Assembly (NCBI GenBank): GCA_963789825.1
Contig: CAWBME010000006.1
Location: 62,001-126,000 of the forward strand
DNA length: 64,000 nt
Direction: 5' to 3'
DNA from: PFL42 sp963789825
GTDB lineage: Bacteria > Chloroflexota > Anaerolineae > Anaerolineales > E44-bin32
Shown: one piece after another, positions 1 through 8,910 of the stretch
How positions within the stretch are numbered: position 1 is the stretch's first letter
How the letters are laid out: every line of letters starts with the position of its first letter
Made by a program: the position numbers and the translations under genes
The notes under the pieces: generated by a model
What the model was told of the DNA's origin: nothing
The model's database searches: none
What the model saw: the letters and a program-made list of their open reading frames with translations, nothing else

Positions 1-1189
1 GGTCGGCTTCTGACAGCTCGACGACGATATCCGGCTCCAGCCCGGCATCCTCGATCAGTCTGCCGCTTGGGGTGTACCAGCGGGCGACGGTGACACGCAC
101 AGCACCCTGGTTGTCCTGCAGAGGGATCCAGTTCTGCACCGATCCCTTGCCATACGATTGGGTCCCGACCAGGATCCCGCGCCCGAGATCCTGCACGGCG
201 CCAGCGACGATCTCCGAGGCGGAGGCCGTGCCACCATTGATCAGGATCGCCAGTGGGATCTCTGTCGCCGTTCCCCCTGAGCGGGCCCGGAACACCTGCT
301 CCGTCCCATCACCGAAACGCTCGGTCAGCACGACGCCTTCGCTGATGAACTCCGAGGCAACCTCGATGGCGGTGGAGAGGTAGCCGCCGCCGTTGCCGCG
401 CAGGTCAAGGATCAAGCCGCGCGGATTCTGGGCGAGCACCTCGCGCAAGGCGCGCCGCAGGTCGTCCGTCGTACCCTCGCCGAAGGTGAACATCTGGACG
501 TAACCGATCCCGTCGTCCAGCAGACGGCCGTCCACGCTTGGCAGGGTGATGCTGGCGCGCTGCAGGCTGACCTCGAACGGGTCGGGCTTTCCCTCGCGAA
601 GGATCGTCAGCCGTACCGTCGATCCGGCTGGGCCCATGATCTGGCGGATGACCAGGCTGCCGTCCATGCCGGTCATGTCCTCGCCGTCCACCGCAATGAC
701 AGTATCGCCGGGCAGCAGGCCGGCCTGCTTTGCCGGCGAATCGGGCATAGGGGAGACGATCACCAGATACTCCCCGTCCGGGTCCACCCAGGCGCCGATG
801 CCTTCGTAGCGCCCCTCCAGTCCGATCGTCGCCTGCTCATACTCGGTCGGGTCCATGTAGGTGGTGTGCTTGTCGCCGAGCGCCTCGAGCATCCCGCGGA
901 TGGCGCCGCGCATGAGCGAGTCATCGTCGACCGGTTGATCGACGAACTCCTCATGGATCACCTCCCACGTTTCCCAGAACGGGGCAAAGAGCTGGCGCTG
1001 AGCTTCCGGAGATCCGTTGGAGGCGAGCGGCACCGGCGACGGAGACGCCTCAGGCTGGGGGAGCACGGATTGAACAACAGACTGCAGGGCGGGCACACTG
1101 GCGCCGGTCGCCACGCCCCCGCTGAAGAAGATGACCGCAAACAACAGGGCGATCCCCGCGCCTGCCATCAGTCGAAGCCACTTGCCCAT
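1..1189 (-). CDS. S41 family C-terminal processing peptidase, partial
   Basis: Secreted or membrane-anchored serine protease of the CtpA/Prc family, which trims proteins at their C-termini outside the cytoplasm. The product starts MGKWLRLMAGAGIALLFAVI, a single uncleaved signal anchor, and is preceded by a GGAGAGG ribosome site. A PDZ domain follows (PDSPAKQAGLLPGDTVIAVDG) and then the S41 core. The catalytic serine lies in NGGTASASEIVAG (codon near 220) and the lysine in SYGKGSVQ (near 150), so the Ser-Lys dyad is intact. The gene runs off the left edge, and only the last part of the domain is missing (396 codons visible). It is the last gene of the minus-strand group, 104 bases behind the CoA-transferase gene, so it may be transcribed separately. 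Confidence 0.93.
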   Translation of the reverse strand, partial: MGKWLRLMAGAGIALLFAVIFFSGGVATGASVPALQSVVQSVLPQPEASPSPVPLASNGSPEAQRQLFAPFWETWEVIHEEFVDQPVDDDSLMRGAIRGMLEALGDKHTTYMDPTEYEQATIGLEGRYEGIGAWVDPDGEYLVIVSPMPDSPAKQAGLLPGDTVIAVDGEDMTGMDGSLVIRQIMGPAGSTVRLTILREGKPDPFEVSLQRASITLPSVDGRLLDDGIGYVQMFTFGEGTTDDLRRALREVLAQNPRGLILDLRGNGGGYLSTAIEVASEFISEGVVLTERFGDGTEQVFRARSGGTATEIPLAILINGGTASASEIVAGAVQDLGRGILVGTQSYGKGSVQNWIPLQDNQGAVRVTVARWYTPSGRLIEDAGLEPDIVVELSEAD

Positions 1190-1293
1190 TGGACCTCTCC
1201 CATCCCGCTCCGTTCGGCGGGGAGTGGCTGGATTGTAAGCGAGTTCTGGCTGCTGCCAGCTAAGCGGAGGGTTAAGGGCCCCGAAGGATCCGG

Positions 1294-2112
1294 TCAGCCG
1301 TCATGCAGACCGTGTCTGGCGAGCCAGCGGTCGAGCAGCGCCGGGTAGGTACCATTCCCGACGCTCTGCGTGTAGAGAAGCAGCTCCCTGCCGTCGAACG
1401 GGTAGAGAGGGTGGCAGGATGTCGGCCAGGCGCCCTGCGGTGCCTCCACGACGGCCGTCACTGTCGGAGCCAGGATCTCGGCCTGCTCGAGCGCCGGGAC
1501 GACCGTCTCGGCGGTCACGATCACCGTGCGGGCGATCAGGCAAAGCTCCCGGTCGACCCCCTGGTTGCCGCCGATCTGTGCGTTGCCGGAGCGGTCCGCC
1601 GCCAGGGCGTGGATCACGGCGACGTCGCACTCGATCGCCGGAAAGGCGATCAGTTCCTCCCCGGTGTAAGGATCGATGACGGTGCGGACGTCGGGTCGCA
1701 GCCTGGGAAGGTCGGTCCCGATCCAGGCCAGCGAGGGCATGAATCCGACCCCGGCCATGGTCGCCCGCAGGCCGCTCGCCAGGCTGGCCTCGGTCTCCTC
1801 CTGGACGCGCAGCGACCCGTCACTGGCGGCCCGCGTGAAATGCGGGGCGAGCCCGAAGATCTCCAGGCCAAAGTAGCAGGTGCGCGTCGTGCTGACCATC
1901 CCTTCGCCGACGAGCAGGTCGCTCTCCAGGCCAGACGTGAAGGAGAGCAGCGTTAGCCCGGAGGGAGCATCCGCCTTGCGGTGACGCTCGAGCAGTGCCA
2001 AGCAGAAGGCCATCGGACGCCGGTATAGCGTCACCCCGCCGAAGGCGATCGAGGCCCCCTGCTTGGGCACCAGCTCAGCTGCCGCTTGCAGACTGATCAG
2101 CTTGTCAGGCAT
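1294..2112 (-). CDS. CoA-transferase family I, subunit A-like
   Basis: 272-residue protein resembling the alpha subunit of glutaconate/3-oxoacid CoA-transferases, which move CoA between acyl groups. The N-terminal GASIAFGGVTLYRRP corresponds to the glycine-rich CoA-binding region, and the central part (IECDVAVIHALAADRSGNAQ) is typical of the family. The catalytic glutamate of these enzymes normally sits on the beta subunit. No beta subunit is adjacent: the downstream gene is the S41 protease. The gene overlaps the upstream HAD gene by 8 bases, so the two are co-transcribed. Substrate unknown; family assignment firm, function uncertain. Confidence 0.8.
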   Translation of the reverse strand: MPDKLISLQAAAELVPKQGASIAFGGVTLYRRPMAFCLALLERHRKADAPSGLTLLSFTSGLESDLLVGEGMVSTTRTCYFGLEIFGLAPHFTRAASDGSLRVQEETEASLASGLRATMAGVGFMPSLAWIGTDLPRLRPDVRTVIDPYTGEELIAFPAIECDVAVIHALAADRSGNAQIGGNQGVDRELCLIARTVIVTAETVVPALEQAEILAPTVTAVVEAPQGAWPTSCHPLYPFDGRELLLYTQSVGNGTYPALLDRWLARHGLHDG

Positions 2113-2758
2113 CGGGAGCTCTCAATGCCGGGATTACCTGAGGCAGGCGATGGATGCGATCGAGCCGGTGGTGGATGGGGCCCGGAGGGGATCCGGGTCC
2201 GACGTACACCGTCGTCATTCCCAGCCCGGACGCCGGGTACAGGTTGCGCGGCATGTCGTCCACCAACACGCAGGCCTCCGGGCCGGGCGAGCCGGCAAGG
2301 GCCATCGCTCGCAGGTAGGAGGCAGGCTCAGGTTTGTTGGCGAACTCGAGGGCATAGATATCGATGATCGAAGAAACGCACTCGGCGATGTCCAGGGCCT
2401 GCAGCACCCGCTCGGCATGGGCGCGGTCGGCATTGGTGAACACCACGCGCTGGACGCGCAATCCGGCCAGCATCTGGCGCAGCGCCGGATCAGGCTGCAG
2501 GTAGCGCGCCAGCGGTAGGTCATGCACGAACTGCAGGTAGTCAGCCGGGTCGATCTGATGGTGGAGGCGCAATCCGTTGAGTGTCGTCCCGTAATGCTCG
2601 AAGTATTGTCGGCGCAGGTCGATGGCTTCCGGCTCCGTCAGCCCGAGACGGTCCATCAGGAACAAGGTGATCCGGTCACCGATGGCGTGCCAGACGCCGT
2701 TGCCGTGCGGATACAGGGTGTCATCCAGGTCCAGGAACAGGGTGTGGAGATCAGTCAT
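2105..2758 (-). CDS. HAD hydrolase, pyrimidine 5'-nucleotidase-like
   Basis: Haloacid dehalogenase-type phosphatase of about 217 residues. Motif I DLDDTLYP gives the nucleophile and acid/base aspartates close to the N-terminus. Motif II is RVVFTNAD, the lysine is in EFANKPEPASYLRAM, and motif IV is CVLVDDMPRNL. The helical cap (FLMDRLGLTEPEAIDLRRQY) matches the SDT1/PHM8-type pyrimidine 5'-nucleotidase subgroup. An upstream in-frame extension to 2866 exists, but motif I would then lie far inside the protein, so MTDLHTLF is preferred as the start. The gene overlaps both neighbours by 8 bases. Confidence 0.85.
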   Translation of the reverse strand: MTDLHTLFLDLDDTLYPHGNGVWHAIGDRITLFLMDRLGLTEPEAIDLRRQYFEHYGTTLNGLRLHHQIDPADYLQFVHDLPLARYLQPDPALRQMLAGLRVQRVVFTNADRAHAERVLQALDIAECVSSIIDIYALEFANKPEPASYLRAMALAGSPGPEACVLVDDMPRNLYPASGLGMTTVYVGPGSPPGPIHHRLDRIHRLPQVIPALRAPDA

Positions 2759-3044
2759 CGAACGGCTGATCCTTGGTCCAGACCCGGATGTTTTCGCTGC
2801 TGGGAGCAGGGAGGTGCCTGCCACGCCAGAGCCACCAGATCCAAGCTGCCAGCAGTCCCAGGCCAACGCCGAGGATCGGCTCGAGCCACACCCCCCGGTA
2901 CAGGGACCAACGCCAGAGGAGGAACAGCGCCGGCAGGGGGAGGACGAGCAGCACTCTGCGGCGCTGGCGGTGCTCTACGCGCGCCAGCGCGATCGCTACC
3001 AGGCAAGTGAGAACCGCGAGCACAACCACCGTCTGCCAGTCCAT
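2751..3044 (-). CDS. Small membrane protein of unknown function
   Basis: 97-residue protein with two or three hydrophobic segments (VVVLAVLTCLVAIALA, VLLVLPLPALFLLW, and GVGLGLLAAWIWWLWRG) and a short acidic/polar C-terminus. No family is recognised. It is the first gene of a minus-strand operon with the HAD phosphatase and the CoA-transferase, overlapping the former by 8 bases. Its ATG lies 6 bases after a well-formed promoter (TTGACA, 17-base spacer, TATACT), so its message is probably leaderless. Confidence 0.7.
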   Translation of the reverse strand: MDWQTVVVLAVLTCLVAIALARVEHRQRRRVLLVLPLPALFLLWRWSLYRGVWLEPILGVGLGLLAAWIWWLWRGRHLPAPSSENIRVWTKDQPFDD

Positions 3045-3050
3045 GCGGGC

Positions 3051-3079
3051 AGTATATGCATCGCGGGAAGGCGTGTCAA
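3051..3079 (-). promoter_or_regulatory. Promoter of the 3044-1294 operon
   Basis: On the minus strand TTGACA (3079-3074), a 17-base spacer and TATACT (3056-3051) form a near-consensus vegetative promoter. The ATG at 3044 begins 6 bases later. It is back to back with the mutL promoter. Confidence 0.75.
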
Positions 3080-3096
3080 TCGAATCTGCCTGAAGC

Positions 3097-3102
3097 TATA
3101 AT
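3097..3102 (+). promoter_or_regulatory. -10 box of mutL
   Basis: TATAAT located 15 bases upstream of the mutL ATG. The matching -35 is weak. Together with the minus-strand promoter at 3051-3079 it forms a compact divergent promoter region. Confidence 0.55.
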
Positions 3103-3117
3103 TCCTGCACGGACCCC

Positions 3118-4824
3118 ATGACCATCCACTTGCTGAGTCAGGATGTTGCGTCTGCCATCGCCGCTGGCGAGGTGATCGAGCGCCCGGTTTCGGTTGTCAA
3201 GGAGCTGATCGAGAACTCGCTGGATGCGTCGGCGAGGCGCATCGACATTCGCCTGGAGGCCGGCGGGCTGCGGCTGATCGAGGTTGCCGACGATGGTGCG
3301 GGGATTGCGGCCGAGGACATGCCGCTGGCGTTCTCGCGCTTCGCCACATCGAAGCTGGCAACGCTGGAGGATCTGGCCGGGATTCACACCCTCGGATTTC
3401 GCGGCGAAGCGCTGGCGTCGATCGCCGCCGTGGCGCGTGCCTCGCTCTCCAGCCGTCCGCCCCAATCGGACGCAGGCTGGCGGATGCGGGCCGAGGCCGG
3501 CCGGTTGAGTGGACCGGAGCCGGTGGGGATGCCAGCCGGCACGCTGGCGGAAGTGCGGGACCTGTTCTTCAACGTGCCCGCCCGACTGAAGTTCATGCGC
3601 TCCGAGGACTCGGAGCGGCGGCGCATCCTCTCCCTGGTGTCGCGCTATGCGCTGGCCTACCCGCAGATCGCCTTCCGACTGACGGTCGATGGACGCGACA
3701 GCCTGCACACCGATGGCGGCGGACAGGCGAAGGACGTGTTGGCGGCGGTCTACGGCTGGGAGATCGCGCGCGACATGTTGCCGCTCGGTCCGAGCGGCGA
3801 AGGGCCCGTGCAGGTGAGCGGGTATGTCAGCCCGCCAGCGGTCCATCGCTCGACGCGGCGGGAGGTGACGCTGTTCGTCAATGGGCGTTGGGTCCAGGAC
3901 GCCGGCCTGGCGGCGGCCGTGGTCCAGGCCTACCACGGGTTGCTGATGGTCGGCCGTTTCCCGATCGCCGCCGTATTCGTGCGCCTGCCGCCGGAAAGCA
4001 TCGACGTCAATGTCCACCCGGCCAAGGCGGAGATTCGCTTCCGTGAGGCGAGTCTGGCGTTTGTTGTCGTCCAGCGTGTGATCCGTGCGACATTGCTCGG
4101 CCACGCACCTGCAGCCGATTTCGGGCCGACGGGGTTGCCTGCGCGCACGATGCCGGCCGTTGGGCTCGATTGGATCGCGGCTCAGGCCGCACTGCAACCA
4201 CCGGACCTTGAGAGCGCCGGGCCCGCCGCAGCGCCGGCGCCCTGGCTGCCGCTGCTACAGGCGGTCGGACAGGTTGGACGGAGTTACATCGTCGCCGAGG
4301 CGCCGGACGGTGTATACCTGATCGACCAGCACGCCGCGCACGAGCGCGTGCTGTTCGAAGCGTGGACGCGCCAGGAAGCGCAGGGTGACGTGCCGATGCA
4401 GCGGCTGCTCGAGGCGGTCGTGGTCGAGCTGACGCCCGCGCAGGCCGATCTGCTGCAGTCGCAGCTCGAGGACTTGCGCCGTCTGGGGTTCGACGTAGAG
4501 GCTTTCGGCGGCAACGCCTTCCGCTTGCGGGGCATGCCTGAGCTCCTCGCCCGCCTCGATCCGGCACAGGCGCTGCGGGTGCTGGTCGAGGATTTCGAGG
4601 AGGACGAGCGACCGCTGGAGGCCGAGCGGGAGCACCGGATTGCCGGGCGGGTGTGCAAGCGGGCGGCGATCAAGGCCGGCCAGCTGTTGTCGCTCGCCGA
4701 GCAGACTGAACTGCTGCGCCAGCTCGAAACGTGCTCCCAGCCCCGCACCTGTCCGCACGGACGGCCAACGATGCTCCACCTCTCTCTCGACATGCTCGAG
4801 CGCCAGTTCGGCCGACGAGGCTGA
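3118..4824 (+). CDS. mutL: DNA mismatch repair protein MutL
   Basis: 568-residue MutL. The N-terminal GHKL ATPase shows the ENSLDAS helix (residues ~32-38), DDGAGI and TLGFRGEALASI. The transducer domain carries the FVNGRW and VNVHPAKAEIRF segments. The C-terminal dimerisation domain contains DQHAAHERVLFE at about residue 403, matching the DQHA(X)2E(X)4E metal-binding motif. A C-terminal CPHGRP motif follows. This is therefore the nicking-endonuclease type found in bacteria lacking MutH. No mutS is adjacent. Single intact frame; start chosen at the ATG just after the TATAAT box. Confidence 0.97.
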   Translation: MTIHLLSQDVASAIAAGEVIERPVSVVKELIENSLDASARRIDIRLEAGGLRLIEVADDGAGIAAEDMPLAFSRFATSKLATLEDLAGIHTLGFRGEALASIAAVARASLSSRPPQSDAGWRMRAEAGRLSGPEPVGMPAGTLAEVRDLFFNVPARLKFMRSEDSERRRILSLVSRYALAYPQIAFRLTVDGRDSLHTDGGGQAKDVLAAVYGWEIARDMLPLGPSGEGPVQVSGYVSPPAVHRSTRREVTLFVNGRWVQDAGLAAAVVQAYHGLLMVGRFPIAAVFVRLPPESIDVNVHPAKAEIRFREASLAFVVVQRVIRATLLGHAPAADFGPTGLPARTMPAVGLDWIAAQAALQPPDLESAGPAAAPAPWLPLLQAVGQVGRSYIVAEAPDGVYLIDQHAAHERVLFEAWTRQEAQGDVPMQRLLEAVVVELTPAQADLLQSQLEDLRRLGFDVEAFGGNAFRLRGMPELLARLDPAQALRVLVEDFEEDERPLEAEREHRIAGRVCKRAAIKAGQLLSLAEQTELLRQLETCSQPRTCPHGRPTMLHLSLDMLERQFGRRG

Positions 4825-5512
4825 GGGCCGCCCGGGCTGAGGTCGAAGCCCGGGACATGCGATCGACAGGCCATCTCCTCCGTCGGGACCCCACCACGCG
4901 GCGCCCGCGGATTCTGGGTTGCGCGCCCGGAGAAGATCGCCCGTGCGACCAGCCCGCGGAAACCGCTGGCGATTGTCGCCTCGCAACGCGGCTTTGGCAG
5001 TACCGGACATCCTGTGGCGCCCAATCGGAAGGCCGGGGGGCCCCCGTCTCTCCCCCTCCATCGCAGCCTGGTAGTCTCCGGTGCGCACCCCAAGGGGCCT
5101 GGAGGTCAGCCCCGAAACTGCAAGCGCACAACGCCCGTGCGGGCTTGTGCACGACGTGCCAGGGCCGCGCATTCCTTGCGCCGAACTGGCCTGCGGGGAG
5201 CCGATTCGCGCCCATATCGGCGAAGCAGGCCGGACAAGGGTGTCGCCGGCCATGGCTTTCTCGTACTGGGGGAGGCTTGTCAGGCTCCGTTCCTGGGCGA
5301 GTGGCGCCGACAGACTTGCGGCAGCTGCCTGGGGCCGCAACCCGAAACCCACACACGCCCTTGAGCCGACGGCCCTTGGGAGGCTGCCGGGTGCGGGGAT
5401 CCGCCGCGGCGAAGCGCTCGCTCCGCAATGATGCGGTCAGGTGGCGGGTGCGCGGGATCCCCGTGGAGACTGCCAGGCACCCGTCAACTCACTGGGTGCC
5501 AGGAACCCCCGA
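4825..5512. other. Gene-poor interval
   Basis: 688 bases between mutL and a convergent histidine kinase gene. Several long open frames cross it on both strands, as expected at this GC content, but their products are Arg/Pro/Gly-rich, show no recognisable domain and have no ribosome site. No gene is called. A diverged or frame-broken remnant cannot be excluded. Confidence 0.5.
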
Positions 5513-6869
5513 TCACGGTGCGCGGTGGCCGGTGCCGTCGAGGCGAGCTGCGGCTTGGGAAGGGAGGGTGGCGCCGGCGGCGTGGTTCAGGTTGCCGGCG
5601 GGGGGACGGTGGGGGGAGCGAGCGGATCGCGCGCTGCCGGCCGGCAGACTCACGGTGAATGTGCTGCCGACGCCGACCTGGCTGCTCAACGCCACTTGTC
5701 CACCATGGCTCTTGACAATGCGCTCGGCGATCGTCAGCCCGAGGCCGGTGCCGGGGGTGGTGGACTGCTGCTCGGGCACGCGATAGAAGCGTTCGAAGAT
5801 ATGGGACACGCTTTCGGGGGGGATGCCGCGCCCGGAGTCGCGCACGCTCAGTTCCACGGTATCGCCCTTGCGGCACAGCCCGACGGCGACCACGCCTCCG
5901 CGATGGTTGAACTTCATCGCATTGGTCAGCAAGTTGAGCACAACCTGCTTGAGCCGATTGCGGTCGCCTTGGACCGGTGGAACGTCCCGGTCGGTGTTGT
6001 CCTCCAACCGGATTTGCTCGGCCTCGGCCAGCGGTCGGATGATCTCCAGGCACTCGTTGATCAAGCCGCCGAGGTGGACCGGCTCGCGCGTCATCCGCAC
6101 ACGCCCTGATTCGAGCCGCGAGAGGTCTAGGAAATCGGTGGCCATCTCGTTGAGGCGGCGGACCTCGGCCTGCACCGTGGCGCCCATCTTGGAGCGCTGG
6201 TCTTCCGGCAGATCGGGGCGCTTCAGAAGATAGGCGGCCGCAGTCAGCGAGGCCAGCGGCGTCCGCAGCTCGTGCACCATTTCGGCGATCAGGTCGCTCT
6301 GCTGGAACAGCCGGCTGTTCTCGATGGCGACCGCGGCCTGTGCGGCCAGGGTCTGCAGCAGGCGGACATCGTCCTCATCGAACATTCCTTGCCGCTTGTT
6401 CACCACTTCGATAACGCCGATGGTCTTGTCTTTGGTGCGCAGGGGAGCGCCCAGCACATTGCGTGTTTGGAAGCGCGTGAGCACGTCGACCTCGCGGAAG
6501 AAGCGCGGGTCGCGCAGCACGTCGTCCACCAGGATCGGCTTCCCCTCGGTGAAGATCCATCCGGCAATGCTGTTGGCCACGGGGATCGGGGTCTTGCCCA
6601 TGGGTTCGTCGATTCCCGCAGTTGCGGCTTCGAAATAGAGGTGCTGGGTTTCGGCGTCGTACAGGAGCAGCGATGCCGCTTCGGCCTCTGTCAGTTCGGC
6701 CGCCACATGGACGATGCGTCCGAGCAGCGAGTTCTAGGTCGAGCGTCGACGCCAAGTCGGACGAGGTTTCGAGCAGGCGCTCATAGCGTTGGTAGATGCG
6801 TGGATAGTTGCGGATGGCGGCCGTGTCGGATACGGCATCATGCGGGAGCTCGGTCACAGAGCACCTCAT
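5513..6869 (-). CDS. GAF-domain sensor histidine kinase (one frame break near 6735)
   Basis: Cytoplasmic sensor kinase with an N-terminal GAF domain (EAASLLLYDAETQ to AAQAAVAIENSRLF), then HisKA with H-box MVHELRTPLASL (His codon 6272-6274) and a HATPase_c domain (N box LTNAMKF, G1 DSGRGIP, G2 GTGLGLTIAERI). The N-terminal part (IYQRYERLLETSSDLASTLDL) is in another frame. Removing one G near 6735 gives STLDLNSLLGRIVHVAAEL, a normal GAF opening, so the break looks like a one-base insertion error. About 45 Pro/Ala/Arg-rich residues after the kinase core are unusual. The start overlaps the 3' end of the sirtuin gene by about 32 bases. The partner regulator could be the receiver-ATPase two genes upstream. 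Confidence 0.88.
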
Positions 6870-7623
6870 CTGCAAGCGCGGCCAACACCTCGGCCGCTTC
6901 CTGATGGAAGACCAGAGCGGCGCGGCAGTCCAGGTAGGTGGGCTGCCGGTTGACGATGATCAGCCTGGCCCCGGAGCAAAGCGCCTGATAGGGCAAGCCG
7001 GCAGCCGGGTTCACCTCCAGCGACGAACCGACCACAAGGAACAAGTCACATTCCCGCACCCACTCGTCTGCCCGCCGTAGTGCAGCCTGGGGCAGCTGTT
7101 CTCCGAACAGGATCACGTTGGGTTTGAGGAGGCAGCCGCACTGCGGACAGCGGGGCGTGCCTCCGGAAACAAGCCAGTGCTCGAGCAGCTCTTGGGTCAG
7201 TAGGACGGCGAAGCAACCCGTGCAGGTCGCCTGGCGGATCGTGCCATGCAGCTCGATGACTTCCTGCGAGCCGGCTTGGCGGTGCAGATCGTCGACGTTC
7301 TGGGTGATGACCGCCCGCAGGCAGCCGGCGCGCTCGAGGGCTGCCAGCGCCGCGTGGGCGGCGTTGGGGCGGGCGTGTAGCATGCAGCCCGCCAGCGGGC
7401 GCACCCACTCGAAGAACCGTTCGGGGGTGTGGCGAAAGGCACTGAGCGAGGCAACCGCCGTGGCCTCAGCGTTGTCCCATAGCCCGGACCCGGCGGAACG
7501 GAAATCCGGGATGCCAGAGAGGGTGGAGATGCCGGCGCCGGTGAGCGCCACGGGGCAGCGGGCGTCGCGCATCATTCTGGCCGCAAGCTGAGTGTCAACC
7601 GGATGGGGTGAGGGCCCCACCAC
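6838..7623 (-). CDS. NAD-dependent protein deacylase, Sir2 family
   Basis: 261-residue sirtuin, which removes acyl groups from lysines using NAD+. NAD-binding motifs are GAGISTLSGIPDFRS and TQNVDDLHRQAG, and the catalytic histidine is in ELHGT. Two CxxC zinc pairs (CTGC and CPQC) and the late motif FLVVGSSLEVNPAAGLP are present, so the enzyme should be active. The gene lies between the receiver-ATPase (3-base gap) and the GAF kinase (overlap), forming one minus-strand operon, which suggests a link between NAD-dependent deacylation and signalling. Starts with one of two adjacent GTG codons. Confidence 0.94.
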   Translation of the reverse strand: MVGPSPHPVDTQLAARMMRDARCPVALTGAGISTLSGIPDFRSAGSGLWDNAEATAVASLSAFRHTPERFFEWVRPLAGCMLHARPNAAHAALAALERAGCLRAVITQNVDDLHRQAGSQEVIELHGTIRQATCTGCFAVLLTQELLEHWLVSGGTPRCPQCGCLLKPNVILFGEQLPQAALRRADEWVRECDLFLVVGSSLEVNPAAGLPYQALCSGARLIIVNRQPTYLDCRAALVFHQEAAEVLAALADEVLCDRAPA

Positions 7624-7626
7624 GCG

Positions 7627-8775
7627 TCAACTCTCCTCGAGTTGGAGCAGCGTGGCCAGTCGGGCAGCAAGCTTACGCAGCTGATCCCCAACCAGGGCGT
7701 CGGGATGGAGCAGGACCAACGGCGTCCCGCTCTGGTCAGCCTGGTGAGCCTGCTCCGGCGCCGGGGAGACCAGACCGGCCAATTCGATCCCCAGGTCCGA
7801 TTCAACCTGCTGCCAGGGTAGCTGTAGGCTGGTTCGTTCGCGGGTCATCAAGGCCAGGCTGAGCTTGTGTCGGCTGATGCCGCTATGCTGCAAGTCGTCG
7901 AGCAGGTTGCGCGCGAGCGAGGCGGCGGGATACACCGGCTCCACCAACAGCACGGCCCGATCGCTCATGTTGAGCATCGGCACGACGTGGGGGCGCAGCC
8001 CGCTGCCGATATCAAGCACCAGCAGCGTGCACATCGCCGCCAGGCTCCGGACGACGGCCTCCATCTGCGGGATGGCCTGCTCGAGTTCGGTCTCGCGCGG
8101 GCGGGCAGAGGTCAGCAGCACGCGAATCCCGGTGCTGTGATCGGAGAGTTCCAATTCCACCGAGCGCAGATGGATGTCCTTGAGGGATCGGGTGAGCAGA
8201 TTGGACAGCCCGGGCGCCTGGGTCAGGCCCAGGCTGAAAGCCATCGACCCCGCGCCAGGGTTCATCTCGGCCAGCACAACGTCCTGAGCGTGGCGCTTGA
8301 GCAGAACGGCGACGTTGATCGCCAGCGAAGTGGTGCCCACTCCCCCGCGGGCACCGAGGATCGACAGCACCTTGGCTTTCTCGACCGGCGTGGCGCGGGT
8401 CTGGACGGCGCGCGTCAGCACCGCCTTGACGTGGGCGGTGAGTTCCGCCGGGTGGGTGGGCTTGGTCAGGTAGTCGTCGACACCAGCCTCGAATCCGGCG
8501 ACCTTGTCGTCCACCATCGTCTTGGCGGTGAACATGATGATCGGGATGTGGGCCAGTGCCGGGTCCGAACGCAGACGACGGGTGACTTCATACCCGTCCA
8601 TGTCCGGCATCATGACGTCGAGCAGGATCAGGTCCGGGCGTTCGGCGGAGGCCTTGTTCAGCCCCAGCGCACCGTTGCTGGCTACGGCAATCGAATACCC
8701 CTGCCGCTCGAGCATCAGGCCGACCAGCTTCAGCGTATCGATGTCGTCGTCGACGATTAGGATCTTCTCGGCCAT
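7627..8775 (-). CDS. Response regulator receiver fused to CpaE/MinD-like ATPase
   Basis: 382 residues. Residues 1-125 are a full receiver domain: acidic pocket DDD at 9-11, phospho-acceptor Asp53 in LILLDVMMPDMDGYE, and conserved Lys in DDYLTKP. Residues ~135-380 are a ParA/MinD-superfamily ATPase. Its deviant P-loop GARGGVGTTSLA is of the CpaE type, and the Walker B region is LLVLDIGSG. CpaE proteins help place type IV/Flp pilus or secretion machinery, but no tad/cpa genes are in the window. First gene of the minus-strand operon with sirtuin and GAF kinase. Confidence 0.9.
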   Translation of the reverse strand: MAEKILIVDDDIDTLKLVGLMLERQGYSIAVASNGALGLNKASAERPDLILLDVMMPDMDGYEVTRRLRSDPALAHIPIIMFTAKTMVDDKVAGFEAGVDDYLTKPTHPAELTAHVKAVLTRAVQTRATPVEKAKVLSILGARGGVGTTSLAINVAVLLKRHAQDVVLAEMNPGAGSMAFSLGLTQAPGLSNLLTRSLKDIHLRSVELELSDHSTGIRVLLTSARPRETELEQAIPQMEAVVRSLAAMCTLLVLDIGSGLRPHVVPMLNMSDRAVLLVEPVYPAASLARNLLDDLQHSGISRHKLSLALMTRERTSLQLPWQQVESDLGIELAGLVSPAPEQAHQADQSGTPLVLLHPDALVGDQLRKLAARLATLLQLEES

Positions 8776-8847
8776 GGAGGGGGTGCCTGGGAGGTGACGA
8801 TTTCAGGCAGTCTAACATAAAGAACATGCCGCGGCAAGCAGGCGCCG

Positions 8848-8877
8848 TTGGGACAGCACGAAGCGCAATGCTATAAT
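8848..8877 (+). promoter_or_regulatory. Promoter of the large histidine kinase gene
   Basis: TTGGGA (8848-8853), an 18-base spacer and extended -10 TGCTATAAT ending at 8877. Transcription would begin near 8884, after the upstream in-frame ATG at 8848, which fixes the gene start at 8911. Confidence 0.7.
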
Positions 8878-8910
8878 CGCCGCCACCCAGAGGACGCCGC
8901 TGCCGGTGAC

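Noticed and set aside
4731..5786. Long open frames over 4825-5512 on both strands
   Set aside because: High GC makes stop codons rare; products are Arg/Pro-rich, without domains, ribosome sites or agreement between frames.
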